In this document: positions 8,510-16,968 of the stretch, one piece after another | Layout of the letters: each line of letters begins with the position of its first letter | How positions within the stretch are numbered: position 1 is the first letter of the stretch | Assembly: GCA_004556055.1 (NCBI GenBank) | Contig: SFIW01000037.1 | Span: 1 to 22,909, forward strand | Length of the DNA stretch: 22,909 bases | Direction: 5' to 3' | From: Planctomycetaceae bacterium | GTDB taxonomy: Bacteria > Planctomycetota > Planctomycetia > Pirellulales > Thermoguttaceae | Notes under the pieces: generated by a model | What the model saw: only the letters and a program-made list of their open reading frames with translations | Database searches by the model: none | What the model was told of the DNA's origin: nothing | Position numbers and translations under genes: made by a program

Positions 8510-8537
8510 ATTATATCAATTATGCGGATCTTGAAAA
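8510..8537 (-). promoter_or_regulatory. Candidate sigma-70-type promoter of serS
   Basis: On the minus strand TTTTCA (8537-8532) and a perfect TATAAT (8515-8510) are 16 bp apart. Transcription would start about 95 nt before the serS ATG. The -10 is perfect; the -35 matches 4 of 6 positions. Confidence 0.4.
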
Positions 8538-8564
8538 GGCCGACGCGCGGTCTCTCTGCGACCG

Positions 8565-11108
8565 CTACGGCTTCGTTTCAAGCGCGCGTTCCCATCGTCG
8601 GCGACGATTCGGATCGCTCGGATCGTCGCGCGTGAGCCAAAGCGTCTTGAGGAGCTTTTCGCATTGGACGCGATCCCCAAGTTTAAGATACGTCATGAAC
8701 GTCTCTTCCTTCGCGTCCCACCATTCTTTGGAGCCCGAGGCGCGCGCGGCGGCGACGTCGCTCCAATATGGCAAAGCGCGTCGCAGCGCGGTTTCGTCCT
8801 TCTGCGCGCTCAGAAGGCGCGCGATTCCGAGCGCGACTTCCGGATCTTTCGGACGTTCGCGCAGCGCCGCCGCGAAAAGATTGAGGGATTCCTGTCCGCG
8901 ATCAAGGAGCCGCAGCGCGTTCGCTCGAAGGATCGTCCCATCGTGATTCTTGAAATCCGCAGGACGGGCGTTGAGCGTGTCGAGAACGAATTGAGCGAGT
9001 TTTGATCGCGCGTCTCCCTGCGCTTTTTGCGCAAGGTCGAGCGCCCCTTGCAGGGTTGCGACGCTCGCCGTCTCCGTCGCGTTCGAACCGCGCGTCAACT
9101 CCTCGACGCGCTCGGCGTCTCCCGACGAAATGGCGAGGGAAAGACGAAGCGCGTCGAGCTGAGCGCGATCTTGCGCGTCGTCGGCGCGTTCGTTCTCCGC
9201 GTCCAGGAACGCTTTTGCGCTCTTCGAGAAGAGCGGGTCGGCGCACGCGCCTTCTTCGAGCGCGAGGGAGAAAAACGCGAGGAGCGTCCGCTTTTCGCCG
9301 CGCGTTTTCGCCGAGGGCGTCTTGTTGAGTCGACCGGCGAGCGCGGAGAGGCTCGGAGCGGACGTCGACTTCGCGGGGGATATTTTGTCGAGAATGCGCG
9401 CGAGGGCGACGCAGAGCGCGTCGGGGGAGGCGTCGGCGGCGAGGAGAGCGCGTTCGAGTAGAAGCGCGGCGTCGAGCTCGGCGTCGGGGGCGTTGGCGTC
9501 GACGCAATCGAGCGCTTGTCGCGCTGCGTCGAAGTTCCCTTCGCCAATAGCTCGGTTCGCGAGTTTGACGGCGTAGGACGCGCGATCCGGCGCCGAGGGG
9601 AAGAGGGTCAGATATTCGTATCGCAAGGGGAAGTCGCTCTTTCCAAGCTCTTCGAGGCGTTCGAGCGCGGCGAGGAAGAAGACGCGCGAAGAGTCCTCCG
9701 CCGGGCGTTCTCGCGCGATTTCAAGGAAGCGACGGGATGAATCGTCTGCGCGAGCGGGGGTTCGATCAGTTTCGAAGGCCTTGTTGGCGACAGCGGCGGC
9801 AACGCACCGCAGGCGATACGCTTCGTCGGGGGATGAGCCAAGCGCCGCGCGGTCGTACGCGGCGATCGCGTCGTCGTACTTCTCTTCGCGGAAGAGATTC
9901 TGCGCGACCGTCTCGAGAGTCGCCCAATCTTGCGCTTGGGCGCCCGCCTCGGCGGCGAACTGCCCGCTTAACGCGCGCAGAGGATTCGAGCGGAGCGCTT
10001 TCGTCGCGCTCTGCGCTTCTGCTGCGAGCGTTTCCTTATCGAGCGCGGCGGCTCCGAGTTCTTTTTCATCTTTCGTCGGGGCGTCTGGAACTCCGCGCCA
10101 GCACAGAGACGCTTTGACGAAGAGGAGTTCGTCGTAGACGTTGTAAAAAATGGCGTCCCAACGTTTCAGGTCTTTGACGAAGGGTGAGTCGAGAAGATCG
10201 ACGTCTTTCGACGCTTGAAGAATTGCGTCGTCGCGTTTTCCTTCCGCTTCGAGGAGGAGCGCCTCTTGCGAGACGAGGGCGACCGCGATTTCGCGCGGCG
10301 CGTCAGGCGTCTCCTTGAGCGCTTGAAGGGCTTGCGCGACGCGTTTCGACGCGAGTTGATAGTCCCCCGATTCGCGCGCGATCGCGATTAGAAGGGGCTG
10401 CGAGAAGAACCAAAATTCGTCGCGGGAGCTCTCCGACGCTTTTTCTAACGCCGCGACAAATTTCTCAGCGGTTGCAAGACGATTCGGCGCGGCGGGGTAG
10501 GCGAGGGTTCCTTTGGCAAGCCAGTAGAGGTAGGGGCGCGCGTCGCGTTTGGGGAGGGCGCGGGCCATGTCTTTTGAGAGGGTGATCGCGCGTTCGAGAG
10601 AAGGGGAACGGTCCGCGTCGAGGAGTTCGAGAGTTCCGACTTCGTAGAGTGTTTTGACGAGGGCGAGGGCGTAATTTCGAGCGTCTTCCGAGAGGGAAGG
10701 AGGATCGAGAAAGAAATCGCTTTCTCCCTTTTCCGCGACGCGTCGAATCGCGTCGACGCGTTCGGCGAGCGCGGCGCGACCCTGCGGGGCGGCGACGTCG
10801 ACGCTCTGGAGCGCGGAACGAAGCGCGAGGGTTCCATATCGAAGGCGTTCCGCGTCGGCAGCGTCGGGCTCCTCCGCAAGAGCGTCGCGCGCTTCGTCAA
10901 GTTTGCGTTCGGCGAGGGGATACGCGCCGCGGGAAAGAAGCTCTTCCGCGACGTCGAGGGCGAGGCGCGTCGGCGACGTCGAAAAGGCGTTCCACTGGGC
11001 TGTCGGCGCCGATTCGTCGGCGATTGCCAAACGCGCGCATAGGAGCGTCGACGCGGCAAAAAGCGCGGCAAAAACAAGGGATGAACGCAAGACGCGACGG
11101 CGAGTCAT
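8565..11108 (-). CDS. Secreted tetratricopeptide-repeat-like protein
   Basis: This 847-residue protein starts with a clear signal peptide: Arg-rich n-region (MTRRRVLRSS), hydrophobic core to about residue 25, and probable cleavage after AIA at residue 30. The rest is almost entirely Ala/Leu/Glu/Arg-rich helix with spaced small and aromatic residues, as in TPR or Sel1-like alpha-solenoids, for example around the segments KYDDAIAAYDRAALG and RPKDPEVALGIARLLSAQ. No catalytic motif is visible. The start has AAAGGA 9 nt upstream. It begins 39 bp after exbD, so the two are probably co-transcribed. Planctomycetes often place large TPR proteins beside ExbB/ExbD genes, which suggests an envelope or periplasmic scaffold role. 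The TPR assignment is by pattern; individual repeats were not scored. Confidence 0.85.
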   Translation of the reverse strand: MTRRRVLRSSLVFAALFAASTLLCARLAIADESAPTAQWNAFSTSPTRLALDVAEELLSRGAYPLAERKLDEARDALAEEPDAADAERLRYGTLALRSALQSVDVAAPQGRAALAERVDAIRRVAEKGESDFFLDPPSLSEDARNYALALVKTLYEVGTLELLDADRSPSLERAITLSKDMARALPKRDARPYLYWLAKGTLAYPAAPNRLATAEKFVAALEKASESSRDEFWFFSQPLLIAIARESGDYQLASKRVAQALQALKETPDAPREIAVALVSQEALLLEAEGKRDDAILQASKDVDLLDSPFVKDLKRWDAIFYNVYDELLFVKASLCWRGVPDAPTKDEKELGAAALDKETLAAEAQSATKALRSNPLRALSGQFAAEAGAQAQDWATLETVAQNLFREEKYDDAIAAYDRAALGSSPDEAYRLRCVAAAVANKAFETDRTPARADDSSRRFLEIARERPAEDSSRVFFLAALERLEELGKSDFPLRYEYLTLFPSAPDRASYAVKLANRAIGEGNFDAARQALDCVDANAPDAELDAALLLERALLAADASPDALCVALARILDKISPAKSTSAPSLSALAGRLNKTPSAKTRGEKRTLLAFFSLALEEGACADPLFSKSAKAFLDAENERADDAQDRAQLDALRLSLAISSGDAERVEELTRGSNATETASVATLQGALDLAQKAQGDARSKLAQFVLDTLNARPADFKNHDGTILRANALRLLDRGQESLNLFAAALRERPKDPEVALGIARLLSAQKDETALRRALPYWSDVAAARASGSKEWWDAKEETFMTYLKLGDRVQCEKLLKTLWLTRDDPSDPNRRRRWERALETKP

Positions 11109-11147
11109 TCGCGCGATTCCTTTGAAAAAAGGGGATTTGACGGACGG

Positions 11148-11609
11148 TTACAACGCTAACGACGACGGCGAGGCGGTGAAGCTGATTTTGCCAAGGCCGA
11201 CGCGCCTCGACGCGTCGTAGACGTCGAGGACGTTTTCGATCGGGACGCTCTTGTCCGGATCGAGAACGACGGGAGAATTCGGATCGATTTCGCGCAGCGC
11301 GTCGAGAGTCTCTTCAACTTCGCTAAGGGACGCGTAATTTTTGCCGTCAATCGCGTATTGAACCCCCGTCGACGGATCGGCGTTGATTTGGACGACGATA
11401 TCTTCAAGGTCGCGTTCTTCCTGGGGACGTTGGCGCTCTTGAGCGGGCCCCTGCGTGGCGAGCTTCGTGGGGAGATTCTTTTCGGGCTCGTCGAAGCTTG
11501 AGGTGCAGACGAAGAAGATGAGGAGGAGGAAGATGACGTCGATCATCGACGTTAAATTCAGTTCAATCGGCGGATTTCCTTCGCGAAGTTTTTTAAGTTT
11601 CATGGGCAT
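11148..11609 (-). CDS. ExbD/TolR-family biopolymer transport protein
   Basis: ExbD/TolR proteins are the single-helix stator partners of ExbB/TolQ, using the proton gradient to drive envelope machines. The 153-residue sequence has a short basic cytoplasmic start (MKLKKLREG), then NLTSMIDVIFLLLIFFVCTS with the conserved membrane Asp (D24), then an exported domain including an acidic, Gln/Glu-rich linker and the C-terminal fold ending near ISFTASPSS. The frame stays open upstream to 11876, but that part is the antisense of the MATE gene; the start is ATG at 11609 or, two codons later, 11603. Neither has a good ribosome site. The 11603 ATG overlaps the stop of a 23-codon frame (ATGA), so translational coupling is possible. 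No ExbB/TolQ gene lies in the window. The secreted TPR gene follows by 39 bp. Confidence 0.9.
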   Translation of the reverse strand: MPMKLKKLREGNPPIELNLTSMIDVIFLLLIFFVCTSSFDEPEKNLPTKLATQGPAQERQRPQEERDLEDIVVQINADPSTGVQYAIDGKNYASLSEVEETLDALREIDPNSPVVLDPDKSVPIENVLDVYDASRRVGLGKISFTASPSSLAL

Positions 11610-11694
11610 GCGTCGCGGTGGATCAATAAAAGAAGCGCCGCCGCGCAGAGGGGCGCGACGACGCGGGTCATTTTGCCGGAAAAGCGCGTCGGCG

Positions 11695-13131
11695 TCAAGA
11701 CGTCGCGACCGCGTCGCGCCGAGGTTCCGATTCGAGGAGGCGGCTTTTCTTCCACCCGCCGCGCAGAACGCGCGCCGTAAAGACGACCGCGTTCGTCGTC
11801 GAGTAGCCGCACATGCAGATCCAGAGCCAGAGGTACCCGAAGGACCAAACGTACGTCCCCAGCACGAGAGCGACAAGGGAGAGCCCCGAGATCGTAAACG
11901 TCGCGATCATAATGAAACGCACGTCCCCCGCTCCGCGCAGCGCCGCCGCCAAAATGGCGTTGATCGTCTCGAAGAAAAGGCTGATCGAAATGAAACGAAG
12001 CGAATAGACCGTGATCGCGCGGATCTTCTCAAATTCTTCCGGATTATTCCGCGCGTAAACGTCCAATATCTCGTTCGGAATCGCAACGAAGGAGACGACA
12101 AAGACGCTCGTAAACGCAAGCGAAAGGGTCAACGCCGACCGAATTGCACGCGCCGCAAGATCGAAACGACCCGCGCCGACCTGATTCCCCACAAGAGTCG
12201 TCGTCGCGATTCCAAGCCCCGTCATCGGATAGAAGACGAGCGCGTCGAGGTTGTACGCGATCCCCGCAGCCGCCGCAGGACCGTCCCCGTAACGACTCAT
12301 GAAGAGGACGACGAAGGTGTAGCACGCGTTTTCCGCGAAGCATTGAATCGCGCCCATCCCGCCGAAGCGCACGAGGCGTCCCATCTCGCGGAGTCGAAGC
12401 GCGTAACGTTCGCGCAGACCGCAGCGCCACGTCTTGTCGCGATGAAGCGCGAGGAAAATGTAGACGAAGAACTTGACCCAGAGCGCCAGCGCCGACGCAA
12501 TCGCCGCGCCTTTCACGCCCCAACGCATATGCCCGTTGATCCCAAAAATGAAGAGAGGATCGAGCGCCGTGTTGAGGAGGATTGCCAGAAGGCCGATCCA
12601 CATGACGGTTTTCGTATCCTTCCGACCGCAAAAGTACGCGGTAAGAGGTTCGTGCGCGATCGCGGCGCTCGCGCCTAGCGACGTGTAAAACCAGTAGTCT
12701 CTCGAGACGAGCGCAAGTTCGGTTTGCGTTCCCAAAAGTTGCAAGAAGGGGGCGACGAGGGGCGTCGCCGCGACGAAAAGGAGCCCCGCCGCGAGACCAA
12801 AATAGACGCCTTGCCAGACGTTTTCACCGATCTTGGCGTATTGCTTCGCCCCGTTATATTGCGAGACGAAGGAGTTTGTAAACGCGGAGATCGCCGTGGG
12901 AAAGGTCGTGAGAAGCCACATGAGCATCCCCGCCTGAAACGCGGCGGACATCGCGCGTTGATCGTACCAGGTGAGAAAGAGACGGTCGGCGAAGTGCATG
13001 AGCGCAAAGGTCGTCGACGATACGACGATAGGAAAACCCACGCGAAAAACTTCAATGCCGCCGCAAGGACGCTTAAACCAATCGTTTATCGAGGAGAGCG
13101 AAATCTTCTCGACTTTGAAACGTTCAACCAT
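11695..13131 (-). CDS. MATE-family multidrug/toxin efflux transporter (copy 1)
   Basis: This is an inner-membrane cation-coupled antiporter of the MATE family. The 478 residues fit the usual 440-480 and contain about twelve hydrophobic segments in two halves. Typical elements are FADRLFLTWYDQ, FVSQYNGAKQY, NTALDPLFIFG and GNQVGAGRFDLAARA. The frame is open upstream to 13272, but the ATG at 13131 has a perfect AGGAGG 5 nt before it, while the longer version reads back into the neighbour. It begins 17 bp after the stop of a close paralogue: in a 73-residue block starting at FADRLFL only six residues differ. The pair arose by tandem duplication and is probably one operon. The substrate cannot be read from sequence. 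Confidence 0.93.
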   Translation of the reverse strand: MVERFKVEKISLSSINDWFKRPCGGIEVFRVGFPIVVSSTTFALMHFADRLFLTWYDQRAMSAAFQAGMLMWLLTTFPTAISAFTNSFVSQYNGAKQYAKIGENVWQGVYFGLAAGLLFVAATPLVAPFLQLLGTQTELALVSRDYWFYTSLGASAAIAHEPLTAYFCGRKDTKTVMWIGLLAILLNTALDPLFIFGINGHMRWGVKGAAIASALALWVKFFVYIFLALHRDKTWRCGLRERYALRLREMGRLVRFGGMGAIQCFAENACYTFVVLFMSRYGDGPAAAAGIAYNLDALVFYPMTGLGIATTTLVGNQVGAGRFDLAARAIRSALTLSLAFTSVFVVSFVAIPNEILDVYARNNPEEFEKIRAITVYSLRFISISLFFETINAILAAALRGAGDVRFIMIATFTISGLSLVALVLGTYVWSFGYLWLWICMCGYSTTNAVVFTARVLRGGWKKSRLLESEPRRDAVATS

Positions 13132-13136
13132 TTTAC

Positions 13137-13142
13137 CCTCCT
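13137..13142 (-). promoter_or_regulatory. Ribosome binding site deciding the MATE copy 1 start
   Basis: A perfect AGGAGG on the minus strand lies 5 nt before the ATG at 13131, between the two MATE genes. It rules against the longer upstream start at 13272. Confidence 0.85.
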
Positions 13143-13148
13143 TTCTTC

Positions 13149-14618
13149 TCAATTGGTCGACCCAGCGCTTTCTTCTATTAACCGGTGTTTCTTCCAGCCG
13201 CCTTGGAAAAAGCGGATGAGGAACGTGTTCGCGTTGAGCGTGACGTACCCCCCCATGCAGTACCAAAGCCAACGGTAACTGAAGTTCCAGACGTACGTGC
13301 CGAGCACGAGCGCGACGATCGTAACCGCCGCGATTACAAACGTCGTGTTCATAATGAACCGCGCGTCCCCCGCGCCGCGAAGCGACGCCGTGACGACCGT
13401 ATTCATCGTGTCAAAGAAGAGGCATACGGAGATGAAACGTAGCGAGAAGACCGCGACCGAACGGATTTCTTCAAACGTTTCGGGATCGTTTCGCGCGTAA
13501 AGGTCGAGGAAAAAGTTCGGCGCGGAAAGGTATGAAACGACGAAAAGGCTCGTGTACGCCATCGAAAGCGTAAACGCCGTCGCAACGACTCGCGACGCAA
13601 GATCGTAACGATTCGCGCCTACCTGGTTGCCTACGAGCGCCGTCGTCGCGACTCCTAATCCTACCATCGGCATGACACAAAGCGCGTCTAAATTGAACGC
13701 GATTGCCGCGCCTTGACTAGGGGCGTCCCCGTAACGATTCATCAAAAGGACGATGAGCGTGTAGCAGGCGTTTTCCGCCGTGACCTGAAACGCGCTCATT
13801 CCCCCGAAGCGAAGTAGTCGCCACATTTCGCGCAGACGCGGCGCGTAATGTTCGCGAAGTCCGCAGCGCCACGTCTTGTCGCGTTTAAGCGCGAGATAGA
13901 GGTAGACGAAGAATTTGAACCAAAGCGCCAGGGCGGACGCGATCGCCGCGCCCTTGACTCCCCAGCGTAAATGACCGTTGACCCCGAAGATAAAGAGCGG
14001 ATCGAGCGCCGTGTTGACGAGAACGGCGCCGATTCCGACCCACATCACCGTCTTCATGTCTTTACGTCCGCAAAAATACGCGGTGAAGCCTTCCTGCGCG
14101 ATCGCCGCGCTTGCGGCAAGCGACACGTAGAACCAGTAGTCTTGCGAAAGTTGCGCAAGGTCGGGAGTCGCGCCCAGGAAACGATAAAACGGCGCGATTA
14201 AAGGCGTTGCAACGATGAAAAGAAGCCCTGACGCGAGCCCGAAATAAACGCCTTGCCACACGTTCTCCCCGATCTTTTCATATTGCTTCGCCCCGTTGTA
14301 TTGCGAGACGAAGGCGTTCGTAAACGCGGCGATCGCCGTCGGAAAAGTGGTAAGGAGCCACATGAGACAGCCCGCTTGAAACGCGGCGCTCATCTCGCGC
14401 TGATCGTACCACGTAAGGAAGAGACGGTCGGCGAAATTCATAAGCGCGAACGTTGCGGAAGAGACGATGATCGGCGCGCTGACGCGCAGGATCTCCCAAC
14501 CGCCGCTCGGGCGTTTAAACCAATTGACCCAAAATGACGAAGAGCAAAGCGCCTGCAACGTTTCCATTGCGGCGCGCGCGCGCCCAGGCGGCGCGAAACC
14601 CGTTTTTAGCGTGTTCAT
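13149..14618 (-). CDS. MATE-family multidrug/toxin efflux transporter (copy 2)
   Basis: This 489-residue MATE antiporter is the upstream member of the tandem pair. It shares the FADRLFLTWYDQ, FVSQYNGAKQY, NTALDPLFIFGVNGH and GNQVGANRYDLASR elements and the C-terminal GGWKKHRL with its neighbour. Its N-terminus is longer; the first ATG (14618) is used here, but a second in-frame ATG at residue 18 (14567) matches the neighbour's length better. Neither has a clear ribosome site, so the start is uncertain. It lies 91 bp after rsmE on the same strand, and its stop sits just upstream of the AGGAGG of copy 1. Whether the copies differ in substrate or are redundant cannot be told. Confidence 0.92.
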   Translation of the reverse strand: MNTLKTGFAPPGRARAAMETLQALCSSSFWVNWFKRPSGGWEILRVSAPIIVSSATFALMNFADRLFLTWYDQREMSAAFQAGCLMWLLTTFPTAIAAFTNAFVSQYNGAKQYEKIGENVWQGVYFGLASGLLFIVATPLIAPFYRFLGATPDLAQLSQDYWFYVSLAASAAIAQEGFTAYFCGRKDMKTVMWVGIGAVLVNTALDPLFIFGVNGHLRWGVKGAAIASALALWFKFFVYLYLALKRDKTWRCGLREHYAPRLREMWRLLRFGGMSAFQVTAENACYTLIVLLMNRYGDAPSQGAAIAFNLDALCVMPMVGLGVATTALVGNQVGANRYDLASRVVATAFTLSMAYTSLFVVSYLSAPNFFLDLYARNDPETFEEIRSVAVFSLRFISVCLFFDTMNTVVTASLRGAGDARFIMNTTFVIAAVTIVALVLGTYVWNFSYRWLWYCMGGYVTLNANTFLIRFFQGGWKKHRLIEESAGSTN

Positions 14619-14709
14619 GATAGTTTAGATTGCGCTGATATAAGGACGGCGCGTTCAGTCGACGAGGTTTGGCGGTATATGAGAAAACGATAGAGAAGAC
14701 GAACGCGCG

Positions 14710-15564
14710 TCAGTGCATGTGCGTAAAGAGCGTCGCGGCGACCAACGCCGCAGTTTCAACGCGATATACCTGGCGTCCAAGATCGAGGGGCGTCCATCCG
14801 CGCGCCGCGGCTAATCTCACCTCGTCGTGAGAGAAGCCTCCCGCAGGCCCGATCATCATAAGAACCTCTTTGACGTTTCGTTCGCGCGAATCGCGCAGCA
14901 ACGACTGGAAGTCGATCTGACCCAGCGCGCCGTCGGAGAGAGGATGCGCAAGGACGCTGAGGGCGTCGTCTCCGATCGATAATTCGTCAAAAAGAGAATA
15001 GTCTTTCCAGCGGTCTTGTAGGCGCTCCGCTTCTGGAGAAAGCGCGACGTCGTCGCACGACGTTTTCATGCGGAGGAGTTCGACAAGCGCGACCGCTTCG
15101 TCGACGCTTGCCGACGGCAAGACCGACATAAGACGCAGACGTCCGCATTGTTTCGACGCTTCGAGAACTTGTCGTTCGAGACGCGAGCGCACGCCTTCGT
15201 CAAATTTGACGTCGGAACGCTCCGTGTCGAGAGGAATGAAACGGCGAACGCCCAGCTCCGTGAGCTTTTCGAGGAGCCATTTTTGGCGATCTCCCTTCGG
15301 AAGAGCTACGAGCGCGGTAACGGCGACGTCCGGTTCGCGATCGTCGACGATCGTCTCGAGGATCGTTAGTTCGACGCGACCCTTCGCGATCGACGCGATT
15401 TCGCAACGCAACGCGCGACCGTCCCCGGCGAAAAGCGTCGCTTCGTCGCCGACTCGTTTGCGCATAACTCGCGTAAGATGCTGCGCTTCCGCCCCCGTCA
15501 ACACGGCGAGACTCGGCGTCGTCGCGGCATAATCTTCGGGAGTTAAGAAGTATAAATCGCTCAT
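14710..15564 (-). CDS. rsmE: 16S rRNA m3U1498 methyltransferase RsmE
   Basis: RsmE is a cytoplasmic SPOUT-fold (trefoil-knot) enzyme that uses S-adenosylmethionine to methylate U1498 of 16S rRNA in the 30S subunit. The 284-residue protein is a little longer than the usual ~245. The N-terminal PUA-like part has HLTRVMRKRVGDE; then come PKGDRQKWLLEKLTELGV, ERSDVKF and RLERQVLEASKQCGR; the cofactor knot has IGPAGGFSHDE and LGRQVYRVETAALVA. The usual GPEGG loop reads GPAGG (A241). The extra length is mainly an insert around residues 165-200. The ATG has AAGGA 6 nt upstream. Confidence 0.94.
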   Translation of the reverse strand: MSDLYFLTPEDYAATTPSLAVLTGAEAQHLTRVMRKRVGDEATLFAGDGRALRCEIASIAKGRVELTILETIVDDREPDVAVTALVALPKGDRQKWLLEKLTELGVRRFIPLDTERSDVKFDEGVRSRLERQVLEASKQCGRLRLMSVLPSASVDEAVALVELLRMKTSCDDVALSPEAERLQDRWKDYSLFDELSIGDDALSVLAHPLSDGALGQIDFQSLLRDSRERNVKEVLMMIGPAGGFSHDEVRLAAARGWTPLDLGRQVYRVETAALVAATLFTHMH

Positions 15565-15615
15565 GATGGTTCCTTAGAGTAACGAGAGCGCAAGAACAAG
15601 AAGACGCTCTCAGCC

Positions 15616-15645
15616 CTATTCTCGCCCAGTTTCTTAAAAAGTCAA
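15616..15645 (-). promoter_or_regulatory. Weak candidate promoter of rsmE
   Basis: TTGACT (minus strand, 15645-15640) is a good -35 box. At 18 bp spacing only GAATAG (15621-15616) is available as a -10, a poor match. A promoter here would give a leader of about 45 nt. Confidence 0.22.
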
Positions 15646-15684
15646 TGACGTCGCGCCTTTTTCAAGAGAGGCGTCGGCAGAGCG

Positions 15685-16968
15685 TTAGTAGAGGAGTCCG
15701 AATTTGAGATAGACGGCGCTCTTCGGCTCGTAGATCGAGCCGTTTTTCGTGCGCATTTCGCGACCGAACGAACCGCCGACTTCGAAGGAACCGCGCAAAC
15801 GCGTCGGGCAGTCGAAGGAGACGCCCACGCCGACTTTGTAATCGTTGTAGTCGACTCTGAAGGAATTCTTTCCGCGCACCGTCGTTTCCGAATCGTACAT
15901 GAGCCAGCTATTACCGTCGATATCGCCGTGAACGAAGAGCCACCAGTCCGTTTCGTTGACTTTCGTCAGGTAGTGATCCCAACGCGGGTTAGGAAACGCG
16001 AGACGAAGGCGATTTTGCGGGTTCGGGTTGTAGGTGACTCCGACTATTGGAACAAGTTTGTAGCGAATTCGGTCGAGATACTGAACGCCGCCGAAGAGCT
16101 TAACCTGCTTTTCATTGTCGATCGGGAGTCCTATTTCCGCGCGTCCGCGGAAATAGATCGCTTCGCCGTTGATCTTCTTGAAGATCGACGCGACTCCGAC
16201 TGAGAAGTCGACGTGCGCTTCGAGATCGTTGTAATTGGCGAGGAACGTTGTGGTGAGGCCGGCGTCGAAGACGTTTTCCGTTCTCTTTTGCGAGGGGGCT
16301 CCGGGGCGAATTGCGAGGTTGTCATACACGAAATTCGGCGTAAGGAGGAAGTAGCCGTTGTTCATGTTGTTGACGCTTTGCATCGTCTTGCAGGGGATTG
16401 CGAAGAGGAGCCGCGCCTCGAGTTCATTCATTCCTAGCCCCTTGGATTTGGAAGCGGGGAGGAACATATAGGAACCGGATATCTCTTGACGATACTTGAA
16501 GATTTTTTGAAAGGTCGTCGGTTCGCCTTCGGGGACGACGGGGGTGGGTTCGAAGGGAGAGTCGGAGCCGACCGCCGGCGGGGCGACGACATTGGAGGTG
16601 GCGTTTGAAACGGAGCTTGAGCCGATCGTTGAGTTCGAGGACGTCGATTCGACGGGGGGGATAAGGCTCGGGGTTTGGCCGCGGTATAGCGTTTCCCATT
16701 CGAGTAGGTCGTCGCGGTTGGAGAAGAACGCGCTGAAGAGGCCGGATGAAGCGCGACGCGTTTCACGCGAGAAGTCGTCGGGAGAGTCGTAATTCGTAGC
16801 GTGATCCGGCACGACGGCGTATAGAGTTCCGTCGGGCCCTTGAATGGTCGGGTAGGGAGAGGTCGCGTCGAATGCGCGAATCGCCGCGTTGCAGAAGAAG
16901 GCGACCGCAGCGACTAGGAGGGCGATTATAAGAGCGCGAAGATTGGTTTGGATAGGGAAGCGACACAT
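15685..16968 (-). CDS. Putative outer-membrane beta-barrel protein
   Basis: This 427-residue protein starts with a signal peptide or membrane anchor (hydrophobic core about residues 11-30). A Ser/Thr/Pro-rich linker follows (about 100-150, for example SSNSTIGSSSVSNATSNVV). From about residue 160 to the end, strands alternate polar and hydrophobic residues with many aromatics and Gly, as in YFLLTPNFVYDNLAI, NDLEAHVDFSVGVASIF and KVGVGVSFDCPTRLRG. It ends in an aromatic residue (KFGLLY), as expected of a BAM-targeted barrel. A Trp-rich stretch (ETDWWLFVHGDIDGNSW) may be a family signature, but I cannot name the family. The ribosome site is weak. It is the first gene of the long minus-strand run, 120 bp upstream of rsmE. 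Confidence 0.75.
   Translation of the reverse strand: MCRFPIQTNLRALIIALLVAAVAFFCNAAIRAFDATSPYPTIQGPDGTLYAVVPDHATNYDSPDDFSRETRRASSGLFSAFFSNRDDLLEWETLYRGQTPSLIPPVESTSSNSTIGSSSVSNATSNVVAPPAVGSDSPFEPTPVVPEGEPTTFQKIFKYRQEISGSYMFLPASKSKGLGMNELEARLLFAIPCKTMQSVNNMNNGYFLLTPNFVYDNLAIRPGAPSQKRTENVFDAGLTTTFLANYNDLEAHVDFSVGVASIFKKINGEAIYFRGRAEIGLPIDNEKQVKLFGGVQYLDRIRYKLVPIVGVTYNPNPQNRLRLAFPNPRWDHYLTKVNETDWWLFVHGDIDGNSWLMYDSETTVRGKNSFRVDYNDYKVGVGVSFDCPTRLRGSFEVGGSFGREMRTKNGSIYEPKSAVYLKFGLLY

Noticed and set aside
11455..12678. 407-codon plus-strand frame
   Set aside because: It crosses exbD and MATE copy 1 in antisense and is extremely Arg-rich.
15654..15673. Hairpin after the barrel protein gene as a terminator
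   Set aside because: The stem needs two G-U pairs and the T run on the minus strand begins too far downstream; not called.
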